From: Punica granatum
Lineage: Eukaryota; Streptophyta; Magnoliopsida; Myrtales; Lythraceae
Length of the DNA stretch: 64,000 nucleotides
Direction of reading: 5' to 3'
NCBI RefSeq assembly: GCF_007655135.1
Contig: NC_045134.1
Coordinates: 9,444,982 to 9,508,981 of the forward strand
How positions within the stretch are numbered: the stretch's first letter is position 1; every line of letters begins with the position of its first letter. The notes below the pieces were generated by a model, which did no database searches, was not told the origin of the DNA, and saw only the letters and a list, made by a program, of their open reading frames with translations. Positions 1 through 11,129 of the stretch are shown here, piece after piece. The translations under genes were made by a program, and so were the position numbers.

Positions 1-95
1 AGTTTACGGTACGGTCCTTGGGATAAATCAAGTTCATTAAAGTGAGGCTTGTTCAGGTCTATAATTCCCGTGATCTTTTGTCCCGCTTCCAACAT
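1..95 (-). CDS. Possible N-terminal coding segment of a gene leaving the left edge (partial)
   Basis: On the minus strand an ATG at 95-93 opens a frame of 31 codons that stays open to the edge. It begins MLEAGQKITGIIDLN and is charged and soluble, with no signal peptide. Directly upstream is a plausible leader: a splice acceptor (AG at 180-179), a five-codon upstream ORF around 155, then this ATG. A CT-rich, GC-richer leader exon lies at about 914-1300 with a consensus donor (GTAAGA) at 913-908, so a 5'-UTR intron of about 730 bp fits. The stretch is short enough to be open by chance. I do not recognise the protein; the support is the gene-like architecture rather than homology. Confidence 0.35.
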   Translation of the reverse strand, partial: MLEAGQKITGIIDLNKPHFNELDLSQGPYRK

Positions 96-178
96 TTTTG
101 TTCTTTAGCCTGTTTAAATAGACAAACCTCCTGATCTCCTCAGTTCTTCACGGTCATAGTTTCGGAGCTCCGATCCAC

Positions 179-1300
179 CTTCCCAAGAGACCCAGAAATG
201 AAATTAGCCAAGGTATATCCCGTATTTACAAAGAAAAAACCGTTACGTGTTCGGGATGCACTAATTTAGAAGCTGAGGGGAAAAGTTACACCCTTAGTTG
301 CGAATCCCAACAAAATTTTATCAGCAATAAATCGGGTTAAAAGATAGACAACCAACATGTCATTCCAAAGGAAACAACCTCAATCAATACCGAAGATGCG
401 ACAACTCAGCTCAAGTCTGTCATAATTGTACACCATAGCTGAATATTCCACACTCTTAAACCAAGAACGGAAACGTAATAAATCCAGACAATTTCGACCA
501 GTAAACTAGAAATGATATCACAAGAAGCAGCACAAAATAAAGAAACTTGCATGGAAATCACGATACAACAAGACAATCCGAAGTTTGCCCACAAAATCTT
601 CATTCGAGGAAAGAGTTCTACAGCCACGAAAGCACAGGAATTTCATCGAAACCCATGAAATCATCAAAGAACAGCAAAAGGGTATCGACAGGACTACGTT
701 TCAAGATTTGTCGCACGACCAAAACAGCGCTATCACACTCCCCGTAAACCCTAGAACAGACTAATTACAACCAAGCAACAGTGACAAAACAAGAAGATAG
801 TCATCAAAGTCCAAGCTTTTCACCTTCCAGCTGATCATCAAACAAGAGGACAAAGGAGCAAACAAACGAGGAAGAAGTCTTACAAAGGAAGAAAATTGCA
901 GCACGATTCTTACCCAGAAACCGGAAATGAAGCTCCCCGAGCACCCGATTCAGCTGGACGACGACCCAGAAGACCAGAAGGCGATTGGGTTGACTGAGTC
1001 GCGACGAAATTCACCAGCTTGACTCGGGCAATTCCATCGCAGTACCAGAGGGGTAAGGGAGGAAGAATGAAGAGATCGAAGCTGAAGAACTGACAGGAAT
1101 GCGAAGAAGATTAGAGGGGAAGAGGAGGAAGAAGAAGAAGAAGAGGAGAAGAAGAGGAGAGAGAGAGAGAGAGAGAGAGATATGAAGTGAGAGGCAAAAT
1201 CCCAAAAATTCCAATCGAGTCCCAAAGGTCCAAACGGAAGGAACCCAACAACGCTGTGGTCTTCTCCTCCCTTCTCCCTCCTCTCTCTCTCTCTCTCTGT
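179..1300 (-). other. Probable 5'-UTR exon plus leader intron
   Basis: Read on the minus strand, about 1300-914 is a CT-rich and GC-richer leader (CT/GA runs near 1282-1298 and 1157-1181, TTC/GAA runs near 1120-1155). This is typical of plant 5'-UTRs. It ends at a consensus donor at 913-912. From there to the acceptor at 180-179 the sequence is non-coding and intron-like. Small open frames here are simple-sequence translations and are not called. Confidence 0.4.
1157..1181. repeat. (GA)n microsatellite
   Basis: Uninterrupted GA dinucleotide run inside the probable leader exon. A shorter CT run sits at about 1282-1298, so the transcript leader could pair GA with CT. Confidence 0.9.
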
Positions 1301-1429
1301 CTTGACAGTGGCAATTTTTTTTTCTTTTTTCTTTTTATTTTTTCCAATTAAATAAAAAATGAAGGGGAAAAAAAAAGAAAAGAAGGAAAAGAGCATCTTC
1401 TTCTTCCTCACACTGTTGCCGTGTTGGCC

Positions 1430-2090
1430 TGGATTATTAATTTTTATTTTCCCATTTTTTAATATTATATTGGAGGACGATTGATGGGCGAAGATGAAAG
1501 CAAATATTGACCAAAATGTCTTGTGTGTTGAAGTCATGGACCATGATCGCGACCCTCTGATTGCCCGGGTCGTCCTTTCTGTGGCCCGGCCATAATTTAC
1601 GACAGTCGCCGGTCAGGGTCCTTGTAATGAACTGCCTTTGGAAGTCCGTCAACAGCGGACTTAAAAACTAGCAGCTCTAGTACGATGAGACTAATAAATG
1701 CCATGACCGGTGCGGGAGGAAAGCTCCTCGGCTTGGAGACCTGATGGACATGACTAGAATGTGCAGGAGGACAGAGATGCTCGATCGGAACGATGTCGAA
1801 GAGCAATTCTGCTTTTCAACCACGTCTTAGTTGATACGCCATAGTTACCTATATTAGAGCTCATTTGCCTATTCGATCTCTAACATAATTCATCTATTTT
1901 TTTCCCGGTAATGATATATATTATCCATCGATTCGATCTTTATAGATCCGTCGAACTCATCTAAAAATAATAAGATCTTTTAATTTAGAAATAATTTTTT
2001 GTTCAATTTTTTGCCATTATAACATATCAGGTGTATGGAACACAATAATCAATATTAGTGAAATTAAATGTATAAATAATCTATATCCAT
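1430..2090. other. Intergenic, nothing recognised
   Basis: The first part (about 1540-1830) is GC-richer than its surroundings and has a 69-codon minus-strand open frame with no recognisable motif. The rest is AT-rich. No gene is called. Confidence 0.5.
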
Positions 2091-2094
2091 CCAT

Positions 2095-3373
2095 ATATAT
2101 ATATAACTAAAATTGACTCCTATTATAATAAATGATCCCTTCATTAAAGGAACATAATTACTAAAATGATCTTTTCAAAGGATATAACTATTAATCTAAT
2201 TTATATCATAAGATTAAAATTATCATAATATATCAAACTATTATAATATAAAAATTTAAATATTTGAAATAAATATATCATGAATTTTATATTTAAAAAT
2301 CTCTAATATACATATGATGAGCATATATATACGATTACAGAATAACAGAGAGATGTGAATTACATATTTATTAAATCATTCAAAATTAGTCTCATTTATT
2401 AATTGATTATTTTGAAATTATTCATTAAAATTTTTTATTGTTACGAAGCAAATAAGTTTTCAAAAAATTAGAATAATTTTTTAAGAAATGTTATACAAAT
2501 GTGCTAAAACGAAGATATACAACGCAAAAGATATAAACACCACAATTTTTTTTTTGATTGATCATATATAGAATTTTTCAAAACAATTGTGATCCTATAA
2601 GGGAAAATTTTTATAATATATAACTATATGAACTCAATCTCATAAATAAAACAAAAAATAAATATGACAACACTAATTTACTAAGTTTAATTAATGCAAG
2701 TGACAAATTTATACTAACTGTTAATTAAATACAATAATTATAACAACTTAATTATAACGACTTATTTGACCACATTATGATAATAATTATATTACTCTAA
2801 TTTCTAATAAAAATATTAAAGATTAAAATTAATAATTGATATTGCTTTTAATGAGAAAAATTGTTTTTCTAGATGTCATACGTGTAATAAGAAATTATAT
2901 ATAGATGTAAAAAAAAAAAAAAGGAACCCATGCAATGCACGAGTAGAAAAGGACTATTTGATGCTTAAAATATAGAATAAGCAAAACTAGTTTTCTTGCG
3001 CATTTATTAATATACAGGAGAAAATTGTATTTATTGTATAAACTGCTCTAATTTAATAATAATAATAATAATGGTGCTTGAAAAACCTTTTGAATTTCAA
3101 AGAATGCTCATGAGTCTAATATAATGAAATAGAAATCATAATAGCTAATAAACAGATACGGATATTTCCACAACGAATATCGAATCCCAAACCTCTTGAT
3201 TATCAGTGAATGAGTACACCACTACGCTATACTCTATTTGATTGCTTACTAAACCTTTCACTTCACCTAAGGATTAGATGTATTTTTAAGCAACTCTTAA
3301 AACATTTTATTTTAACTCTTTAGGCAATCTTTATAAGCAATATAGCTTAAGAAAGTGCCCATAAATTGTTCCA
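2095..3373. repeat. Tandem duplication, copy 1 (1.28 kb)
   Basis: Copy 1 runs directly into copy 2 (3374-4740) and matches it colinearly, with scattered substitutions and small indels. Shared landmarks include the stretch around 2110-2290 matching 3385-3560, and the ends near 3270-3373 and 4636-4740. Near 2925-2945 both carry CCCATGCAATGCA-like text, which resembles a Helitron 3' hairpin, so the unit may itself be a mobile element. No coding potential was seen. Confidence 0.85.
3105..3245 (-). mobile_element. tRNA-derived SINE, family 1, old copy
   Basis: On the minus strand it shows a degenerate tRNA-like A box (TAGCGTAGTGGTGTACTC), a B-box-like GGTTTGGGATTCGAT, and the family tail with GATTTCTATTTCATTATATTAGACTC. 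It is duplicated along with the enclosing unit (see 4483-4615). Confidence 0.6.
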
Positions 3374-3945
3374 TACATATAAGTAAAATTGATTCCTATT
3401 ATAATAAATGATCCATCATAAAAGGAACAACATTATTAAAATAATATTTTTAAAAGGATACACCTATTAATCTAATTTATATCATAAGATTAAAATTATT
3501 ATAATATACCAAACTATGGTAATCTAAAAAATTTAAATATTTGAAATAAATATATCATGAATTTTATATTTAAAAATTTCTCTAATATACATATGATATA
3601 CAATTATAGACGAACTGAGAGATGTGAGTTACATATTTATTAAACCATTCAAAATTAGTCTCATTTTATTAATTGATTATTTTGAAATTATTCTTTAAAA
3701 TATTTTATTGTTAAGAAGCAAATAAGTTTTCAAAAAACTAGAATAATTGTTTAAGAAATGTTAGACAAATGTGCTAAAACGAATATACACAACACGACGG
3801 ATCTAAACACCACAATTTGTTTTTGATTGATCATACATAGAATTTTCAAAACAATTGTGATCTTACAAGGGAAAAATTTTATAATATATAACTATATTAA
3901 CTCAATGTCATAAATAAAACAAAAATAAATCTAACAAGACACTAA

Positions 3946-4075
3946 CGGTGCGTTTGGTTCAGAGTTAAAGTAACTTTGATTTTGATTGTGGAAAAGGACA
4001 AAATGTTGTGTAGTGTGTTGAGTTAAAGTTAAAGTTAAAATTTTTGTGATTTTAACCCTGAAAATAAACGGGCCA
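3946..4075. mobile_element. Tourist-like MITE with TAA target duplication
   Basis: A 130-bp element with inverted ends, CGGTGCGTTTGGTTCAGAG on the left and TGGCCCGTTTATTTTCAGGG read inward from the right. It is flanked by TAA at 3943-3945 and 4076-4078. The sister tandem copy has ACTAATTTACT at the same place, the uninterrupted empty site. TWA duplications and these ends are typical of PIF/Harbinger-mobilised MITEs. Positions 3991-4010 share 19 of 20 bases with the Harbinger element at 38051-38070. Confidence 0.92.
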
Positions 4076-4482
4076 TAATTTACTGAACTTAATTAATGCA
4101 AGTGACAAATTTATACTAGCTGTTAACTTAAATACAATAATTATAACAATATATTCAACCACATTATTTTAAGAATTATATTACTCTAGTTTCTAAAAAA
4201 AAATATTAAAGATTAAAATTACTAATTGATATTGTTTTTAATAAGAATAGTGGTTTTTCCAGATGTCATACTTATAATAAGAACTTATATAGACAATAAA
4301 AAAAAAAAGAACCCATGCAATGCATGAGTAGAAAAAGGCTAGTTGATGCTTAAAATGTAGAATAAGCAAAACTAGTTTTCATGTGCATTTACTAATATAC
4401 AGGAGAAAATCATATTTATTGTCGAAACTACTATACTTTAATAATAATAATAATAATAAATGGTGCTTAAAAAATCTTTTGA

Positions 4483-4615
4483 ATTTCAAGGGAGGCTTAT
4501 AAGTCTAATATGATGAAATAGAAATCATAATAGCTAATAAATAGTTACGTATAATCCCACAATAATTACTAATGAATGAGTATACTACTGCGTTACACTC
4601 TCTTTGATTGCTTAC
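4483..4615 (-). mobile_element. tRNA-derived SINE, family 1, duplicated old copy
   Basis: This is the counterpart of the SINE at 3105-3245 in the second tandem copy. It has lost part of the B-box region. Confidence 0.55.
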
Positions 4616-4759
4616 GAAACCTTTCGCTTCACCTAAGGATTAGATGTATTTTTAAGTAACTCTTAAAACATTTTATTTCAACTCTTTAGGCAATCTTTCT
4701 ATGCAATATACCTTAAGAAAGTGCCGATAAATTGTACCATTAAGGAAATAACTTGTTTA

Positions 4760-4911
4760 ATAAATCATTGGGGACTACGATTCCCTTAGTAAATTTACTG
4801 AGGCAAGGTCTACCGAGGGAACCAAATCCCTTAGAAATCCCTCGGAAATCTAGTTTACCGAGGGATTACTAAGGGATGTTTCCCTTGATAAATTCAGATT
4901 TTTTACTAGTG
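4760..4911 (-). mobile_element. CACTA-type transposon terminus (fragment)
   Basis: Read on the minus strand from 4911, the sequence starts CACTAGTAAAAAATC and continues with repeated CCGAGGGATT/CCCTCGGTA motifs. Short subterminal repeats behind a CACTA end are characteristic of En/Spm elements. No partner end or transposase was seen, so this is a solo end or deletion derivative. Confidence 0.65.
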
Positions 4912-5004
4912 CATCTAATTTAAGGATATGATATATCATTTCTATCCAAAAGTTTCTGGATTATTTGGACTTTCAACCAGAATCTCATCGGAGAAAATAT
5001 GTAA

Positions 5005-5267
5005 TGACCGTTTGGTTTCACAAAAAAATTTTAACTTTAATTTTAACTCTGCTCTACTTAACTCTACTTATCTTCAATTCAACAACACAATTACTACTTT
5101 CTCTCAACTATTCATAACTTTTTCTACAATTCAACAATACAATCATTACTTTCTCTCAACTATTCATTACTTTTTAACACTTTTTCTCATAATTCAACAA
5201 CACAATCATTATAACCCAATTAAAATCAAAACTCAATTCTATTTAACTCTAAAACCAAACACAACAG
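5005..5267. mobile_element. Tourist-like MITE
   Basis: 263-bp element with ends TGACCGTTTGGTTT and, inward from the right, CTGTTGTGTTTGGTTT. TAA duplications lie at 5002-5004 and 5268-5270. The interior has the ACTCTACTTAACTCTA/CAACAATACAATCATTACT words seen in the MITEs at 12500 and 14557 (same orientation as 14557). The 117-codon open frame across it is an artefact. Confidence 0.85.
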
Positions 5268-5449
5268 TAATCCCTTTGTGATTATATTGCATTGCACAAA
5301 ATTGTTTGGGGACTATAATATTCCAAATGAGTTCTGACTTATAGTTAATCTTGAACGCCAAAACCAATACCACTGCAAACATAGTAAGAAAACTTCTCGA
5401 GCTCTTACATGATTTTATTGTAAAAAGACAAGAATTTTTTGCATTTGGT

Positions 5450-5815
5450 TTCGTAATTAAATTCTATTATACTTCACTCCACTCAACTCCATTCTTCTCA
5501 TAAGTCAACAACATAATCATTATTTTTTTTATTTTTTCTTTGATTTAATAATAATTATCATATCTAATTTTTCTTAATCATTATAATAATCAAATTTTTA
5601 ATAATAAATTTCATATTTACTGTTACATCTATACATATACATACTTTTTTTTTGTCATTTTCTCTTATTTAATAATAAATTTTCACGTTTAATTTTTCAT
5701 AACTATTATTACCATTAATATTTTAATAATAAATTCTTCTCATATTATTACCTATTTTGTCTCTAGTGTCTGGAGTGGGGTAGAGTGGAGTTGGATTCCA
5801 ACTCCAAAATCGAAT
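5450..5815. mobile_element. MITE, family B (long)
   Basis: About 365 bp. It begins GCATTTGGTTTCGTAATTAAATTC and ends with the inverse, near GGATTCCAACTCCAAAATCG. The AT-rich interior is shared with the neighbour at 5826-6195 and, inverted, with 61295-61680. Target duplications were not resolved. Confidence 0.65.
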
Positions 5816-5825
5816 GAACAGGGTA

Positions 5826-6195
5826 GCGTTTCGTTTCGAAATAATTCTATTTTACTCCACTCTACTCCTCTCCATTCTCCTTTCAATTCAATAATATAAT
5901 CATTACTTTTTTCCCCATTTAATAATAATTCTCACATCTACTTTTTTTCAATCATTATTACATTAATTTTTTAATAATAAAATTTTCATTTAATGTTATA
6001 TCTATATATGTATACATACATGCATACCTTGCATACATCTTTTTTTTTCCATTTAATAATAATTTCTCACATTTAATTTTTTTAACTATTATTATACTAA
6101 TTTTGTAATGATAAATTATCCTTTCTACTATTACCTACTTTGTCTCTAGTGGCCTGAGAGAAATGGCATTGGATTCCATCTCCAAAACCAAACGT
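5826..6195. mobile_element. MITE, family B, adjacent copy
   Basis: Same family and orientation as 5450-5815. It ends with ATCTCCAAAACCAAACGTC, the inverse of its GCGTTTCGTTTCGAAAT start. Two copies lie back to back, about 10 bp apart. Confidence 0.65.
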
Positions 6196-6199
6196 CACA

Positions 6200-6880
6200 A
6201 GCTCTAAAAGTTCTCCTAATTACTCCATGGTAAGAGTTGTAATTTTATTAACATCTTATGGCATTTTGGTAAATGTGAATATTAGGAAGATAATCAGATA
6301 CACTCTTTAAGAGTATTAACTTTTTTTTTGAAAAAGAAAAAGAGAAATAATGAAGAACAGAACAACCGGAAATTATGTCCCTTTTGATGGAAACTCATCT
6401 ATTTTATATTTATCTCTTCTGATTCATTGGTAATAAATGCTAGATATCGTATTTAATGTTCAGTTGAGATTTTTATATTTTTTTAATGACATTTGATTTT
6501 TTTCTGTTTGGTATTTGTAAAGGGTAATATTTTGCCCATGCATTACGTGAGCAAATTATATAGATAGTTTAAGTTGAGCATTTATGTATAAAAAATGCCT
6601 GATTATCTCTGAATTTTTTTACTGTATATAGTATACATATTATATATTGGAAAATTCTATAAAGAGACGCAAAAAAGTGTCCCATGGTGAGATCCTTAGT
6701 TTTTCATTGCATATAAGTCCTTCAAATATTGAAAACTACATGCTATTCTATAGAGGATTTAATCGCCTTATAAATTTATCAAGTTGCATTTTCACCAAAT
6801 TTTTGGGGTTAATGATGTGTCGCACGAACAAGTTGCCATGTATCCTAAAAGCTAAATCGGTTTAAGGCAGGCCTGACCAT
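6200..6880. other. Intergenic, nothing recognised
   Basis: AT-rich DNA. The 72-codon plus-strand open frame near 6647 has no recognisable motif or gene context. Confidence 0.5.
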
Positions 6881-6884
6881 TTGA

Positions 6885-7880
6885 ACCGGCCAACAAATTT
6901 AATAATTAAAAAAAAAAAACAAAAGCTTCAAGGAAGAAGAAGAAGACGGGGGAGGGGGTGGTGGCTCCCACTAGCGCCGGCCGTCGCCACCACCCCCTCT
7001 GATAAGGTCATCTGCGCCACCAAATGCCACTGACAACCTCATCTGGGTAACGGTGGCCGAAACTCGAGCCACCATCGCTGAATCTATTAACCTCCAGCAT
7101 TTGGTGGCGCCGTTAATCATGTCAGAGAGGAGCCACCACCCCCTCCCCCTTCTTCATCTTTGCCGAATTATTGAGTTCTTTTTATATAAATTTTCTACTT
7201 TATTTTATTTTCTTTCAACTTTATTTTTTTATTTACAATAAATGATATTTATTATAAAATAGGTATTGATAAAAAAATATTTATTTTGTAATAAATATAT
7301 ATCTAAAAATATTTATATAAAGATATTTGCTTTGAAAATATTATTTTTTCAACAAATATTTATAGTTAAATTTATTTTGCAATATCTCACAATTATTTGT
7401 AATATTTATTTTATTACATTAGAATTATTGTTAGTTTAAATGAATAACTATTTTTTGCTATTATTTTATTAGTTTTAAATTAATAACTATTTTTTACTAG
7501 TATTTATTTTCATAATTACCTAAAATTTATTTTATTTAAAATTATTTCAAAAATAATTTTACTGCAATTATTTTTAAAATTATTTTATTTCTAAAAATTT
7601 TAATTTTCAAATTTTTTTTTCAAATTTTGTAAATGTACGATTATTTTACTAATAGTTTTTTGTAAAATTATTTTATTATAAATTTATAATTAATTATTTT
7701 CAAAATTTTCAATTTATAATTGTTAAATCAGAACTTATTTTTTATAAAATTGTTTTATTAATTGTAATTACAATTAATTTATTTTTATAAGTATTTTCTC
7801 CTAAGGTTATAATTTACAATTATTTGATTTTCAAAGTTATGTGTCCAATTTTGAAATTTACATTTTAATGTCATATGCAA
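6885..7880 (+). mobile_element. GC-cored repeat element, copy 1
   Basis: A GC-rich core (about 6935-7160, with GAAGAAGAAGA followed by a CGCCGG-rich block) is joined to a long AT-rich arm with many TTTATTTTATT and AATATTTAT motifs. The same arrangement occurs inverted at about 11800-13190, including the GAAGAAGAAGATGGGAGAAGG-like junction. It is a non-coding dispersed repeat of unknown class, most likely a non-autonomous DNA transposon. Confidence 0.45.
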
Positions 7881-7899
7881 GGTTGTGTTATCCAAAAGA

Positions 7900-9180
7900 G
7901 TAAATACGCAATTTGGTCCCTGAGATTGGGATGCTACGTCAATTAGGTCCCTAACTTTTTTTTAATCAATTTGGTCCTTTAATTTTGGAAGTTACATCAA
8001 TTTGATCTTTGACACATCAATTAGGCCATTTAGTTGGGTCAGATACATCAATTTAGTCCTCGAGATTATGGGTTTACATCAGTTAGGTCTTTTGGTACAT
8101 TAGTTAGATCCTCGATCACATTAGTTGGGTCCCCACATAGTGAGCCAATTCGCAGGCAAAACGGCGTTTGACGGTTGTTAAATCTTCCAGGACCTAACTG
8201 ATGTTATATCAAACACCATTGAGTAAGTGTGTACTTTTTTTAATTTTCCTTTTTTTCTTAAAAAAAAAAAGAAACAGTAGAGGAGCCTGAGTGAGGGCCC
8301 CCCTTCCGGCGATCTAGCCCTTAGGAGAGGTCGCCTGAGTGCTCAAAACCCTCCGGTGACCTCCCTTGGGGGGGATATCGCCGGCGGAGGAGCCTCACCC
8401 GAGCTCCCCCAAAGGGAGGTCACCGATAGGGGAGCCCCATCGAAGCACCCCCGTTGTTTCTTTCTTTTTTTCTTTTCTTTTTAAAAAAAAATAGAAAAAG
8501 GGGCTCTTGACCCTGACAAGCATGGATCTGGGTTCTCGAGAGCCCCAGGCTCATTGAACCAAGTGTCGAGAGCCCCTCGATCATAGAGAGAGAGAAAGGT
8601 CGGGGCACCAAGGGTTGGAGCTTTCTATCTCTATGATCCAGGGGCTCCCGACACTGGTTCGACGAGCTTGAGGCTCTCGAGCCCCCTGCCTGGGTCGTGA
8701 GCCCTCAGTGTGGTAGGAGGGGAGCCTCTGAGCTCCGACTAACCAGAGCAGGAAGACAAACAATAGTTTGTCTTTTTTTAAAAAAAATTATTTTAAAATT
8801 ATATAATGGACCTATTTGATGTAACGTGTAACCAAATTGATGTAACATCGTCCACGTTTTAACGACGTTAACTGCAATATTGGATGGAAATAATTTGAAG
8901 GACCAAATTGATAGTACAAAGGATCATTTTGATGTATCGAAGGATCAAATTGATATATCAGAAGGGCCAAAATGATGCAAAATTTCAATTTGATGGACCT
9001 TTACGATGTGCAAAGGACCATATTGATGTAATCATGCAAACTGAAGGACCTAATTGATGTGTTAAGGACCAAATTGATGCAACTTCCAAAATTAAAGGAT
9101 GCAATTGATGTATAAAAATGTCAGGGGCCCGATTGACATAGCACCCCAATCTCAGGGACCAAATTGCCTATTTGTCTAAT
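7900..9180. mobile_element. Long-inverted-repeat (foldback / MULE-like) element
   Basis: The outer arms are inverted copies of one another. The left arm reads GCAATTTGGTCCCTGAGATT at about 7909, and the right arm reads the same inward from about 9172. Each arm of about 300 bp is made of repeated CAATTTGGTCC / ACATCAATTAGGTCC phrases. The centre (8280-8760) is GC-rich and partly self-complementary. There is no transposase. A 9-bp target duplication was not recognised, so the superfamily is inferred from architecture. Confidence 0.7.
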
Positions 9181-9384
9181 GCGGCCAATAAGGGTTGAGG
9201 CGATCATTTGTTGTCGCTGACATATACTCGGAAGGTTAGTACAAGTGCCTGTTGTGGTGGAGCACCCATGGACCATGGTGACGTTAATGGCGGCTAGTGG
9301 CCATTCATCATTTTGTTTAATATCTTCTAGGTTAAAATCCAACAAATATATGTGGTCCAAGCCCTTGCGAATCCTTTTCTTTTA

Positions 9385-10225
9385 AACTAGAAGTCTTGTA
9401 AGTTTTACATGTTTTGAACTTCAATTATATAAATTTCATTTTGCAAAATTAGTCTTATAAATTTACTCCGCAGCACACTTTTGGTCCTATCCATTATTGA
9501 CTGTCACAGAGCTACTGATGTGGACTTCACGATATTAATTTTGTCCACATGGCGACTTGTTATTGGCTTAAAATTAAGAATATTTAAAAAATTAAAAGAA
9601 AATTCAGAAATTAAAATGAAATAAACAAAAATAAAATTTTTAAAAAAGAACCCCATCCTCAAGGGCTGAGTGTTACCAGATCAGAGGGCTCCCCTTCAAG
9701 CCACCCCTTCCGGGGACCTTGACCGCTTTAATGAGGTCATCGAGAGGAAGGGGTGGCCAAACAGGGAAAACCCCCAATCTGGCTAGGCAAGGTCATCGGG
9801 AGGGAGGAGTGGCCGGAAGGAGAGCTCCTCGATCTGGGTCCCCCACACTTCCCCTCCGCATGTTTGATGTAAGGAAGGGAGGGGGGCCAGATCAAGAGGG
9901 CTCCTTGTTTGGCCTGACGAGGTCGCCGGGAGGGAGGGTTAGCCGAACGAAACCTCACTAATCTTTATTTTAAAAAATATATTGTTTGTGTTCATTTTAT
10001 TTTAATTTTTCTTTTATATTTTTAAATATCTTAAGTTTTAAGCCAATAGAAAGTTGCCACGTGGGCAAATTAACGGCATCAAGTCCACATCAGTCGTTCC
10101 ATGATTTGGTAACAGTAAGACTAAAAGTCTGCTACAAAGCAAACTTATAGGACTGATTTTTGCAAAATAAAACTTATAAAATTGAAGTTAAAAAAATGTA
10201 AAACTTATAGGACTTTTATTGCACT
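9385..10225. mobile_element. Long-inverted-repeat (foldback / MULE-like) element
   Basis: Arms of about 280 bp are inverted copies. AAGTCTTGTAAGTTTTACAT on the left matches AAGTCCTATAAGTTTTACAT read inward from the right. GTCCACATGGCGACTTG on the left matches GCCCACGTGGCAACTTTC on the right. The GC-rich centre (about 9640-9960) contains GAGGTCAYCGGGAGG-type inverted motifs. No coding capacity; the two 70-80-codon open frames in the centre are mirror images of the palindrome. Confidence 0.7.
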
Positions 10226-10229
10226 TCTG

Positions 10230-10840
10230 TCGATAAAGATTGGTAATCCAGCTCCCTAAAATTAAGAGATATAAATCTATTAGTTATATTTATTCTCAAT
10301 TAAGAGTTTTTTAATCATAGATTTTAATTATATAAAAAAATAATTAAATATCTTAGGCGCGAGACATAAGATCAATCGTATCAATTTATAAAAAACACTT
10401 TAGTTAGAGTGAGAGTTACAGCTGACCCGCAGTACTTGACAAACGATATACTGTTTGTACCAAATGTTATGTGGAACAAATTCCATATCTTCCCACTAGG
10501 CTTCTTGTATTTAAAGTGATTTTTTGTATCTACTCTAATCAAACTATTGTTCCATACCATAATCAGAGAAGATTCAAGGAAAATTTGTATCTTTTCGAGA
10601 ATGAAAAAAAGACAATTATGTGAAATAATAAATGTAATATCTTTGCAAAGCTGAATAACATCTGTATTATCTTATATAGAACAATTAGAGCGAGAATTAT
10701 ATTGACCGCATTAATATACAACTGGCATATTTTTTTGCAAAACATGTTAGTTTGAGTAAATATAGCTGGAACTAATTTTCACAGTAAAAAAGTTTTATCC
10801 GGTAATGATTATATCATAACATATTGGCTCGGCCGGATAT
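10230..10840. other. AT-rich intergenic DNA
   Basis: No gene, repeat end or motif recognised. Confidence 0.5.
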
Positions 10841-10846
10841 TATATC

Positions 10847-11125
10847 TTGCCTGAACTGAGTTATAAAAGTAAATGGAATATGTTCTATATCACTTGGTCA
10901 AAAGAAAGATTAGAAATGAGTCAAGCTAATGATCATTGGAAAGTTTGGAAATTTCAAGTTAACATATATGATAGTTCAAAATTGTATACACAAAAAATAA
11001 CTATTTTCTTACATACTAGATTCATTCAAAAAAATCCTTACGATTATTTACTCAAACCTTTAGGAAAGAATTTAAAAAAAAACTATATGTTCAAATTACG
11101 TCATTACTGGATCTCTTCAATATAA
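10847..11125 (+). other. Unrecognised 92-codon open reading frame
   Basis: Open frame without an ATG start at its left end (first internal Met codons near residue 12), ending at a TAA after WISSI. The predicted product is basic and rich in Lys, Tyr and Trp (for example KVWKFQVNIYDSSKLYTQK) and has no membrane segment. Composition is more protein-like than most open frames in this AT-rich DNA, but I recognise no family. Could be a fragment of a mobile-element or organelle-derived gene, or chance. Confidence 0.2.
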
Positions 11126-11129
11126 AGTT

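Larger units (their letters stand above)
3374..4740. repeat. Tandem duplication, copy 2, split by a MITE
   Basis: Second copy of the unit at 2095-3373. It is longer mainly because a 130-bp MITE (3946-4075) interrupts it. Copy 1 preserves the empty site at about 2672-2684. Confidence 0.85.

Noticed and set aside
950..1537. 195-codon minus-strand open frame
   Set aside because: Translation is mostly Ser/Leu/Lys low complexity from GA, CT and T runs and crosses the leader exon; not a protein gene.
3054..3072. (ATA)n run as a possible array
   Set aside because: Simple microsatellite without structure.
2095..4740. LTR pair of a retrotransposon
   Set aside because: The two copies are directly adjacent, with no internal region, primer-binding site or polypurine tract.
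4928..5281. 117-codon plus-strand open frame
   Set aside because: Runs through a MITE; Asn/Thr/Phe-rich translation of transposon sequence.
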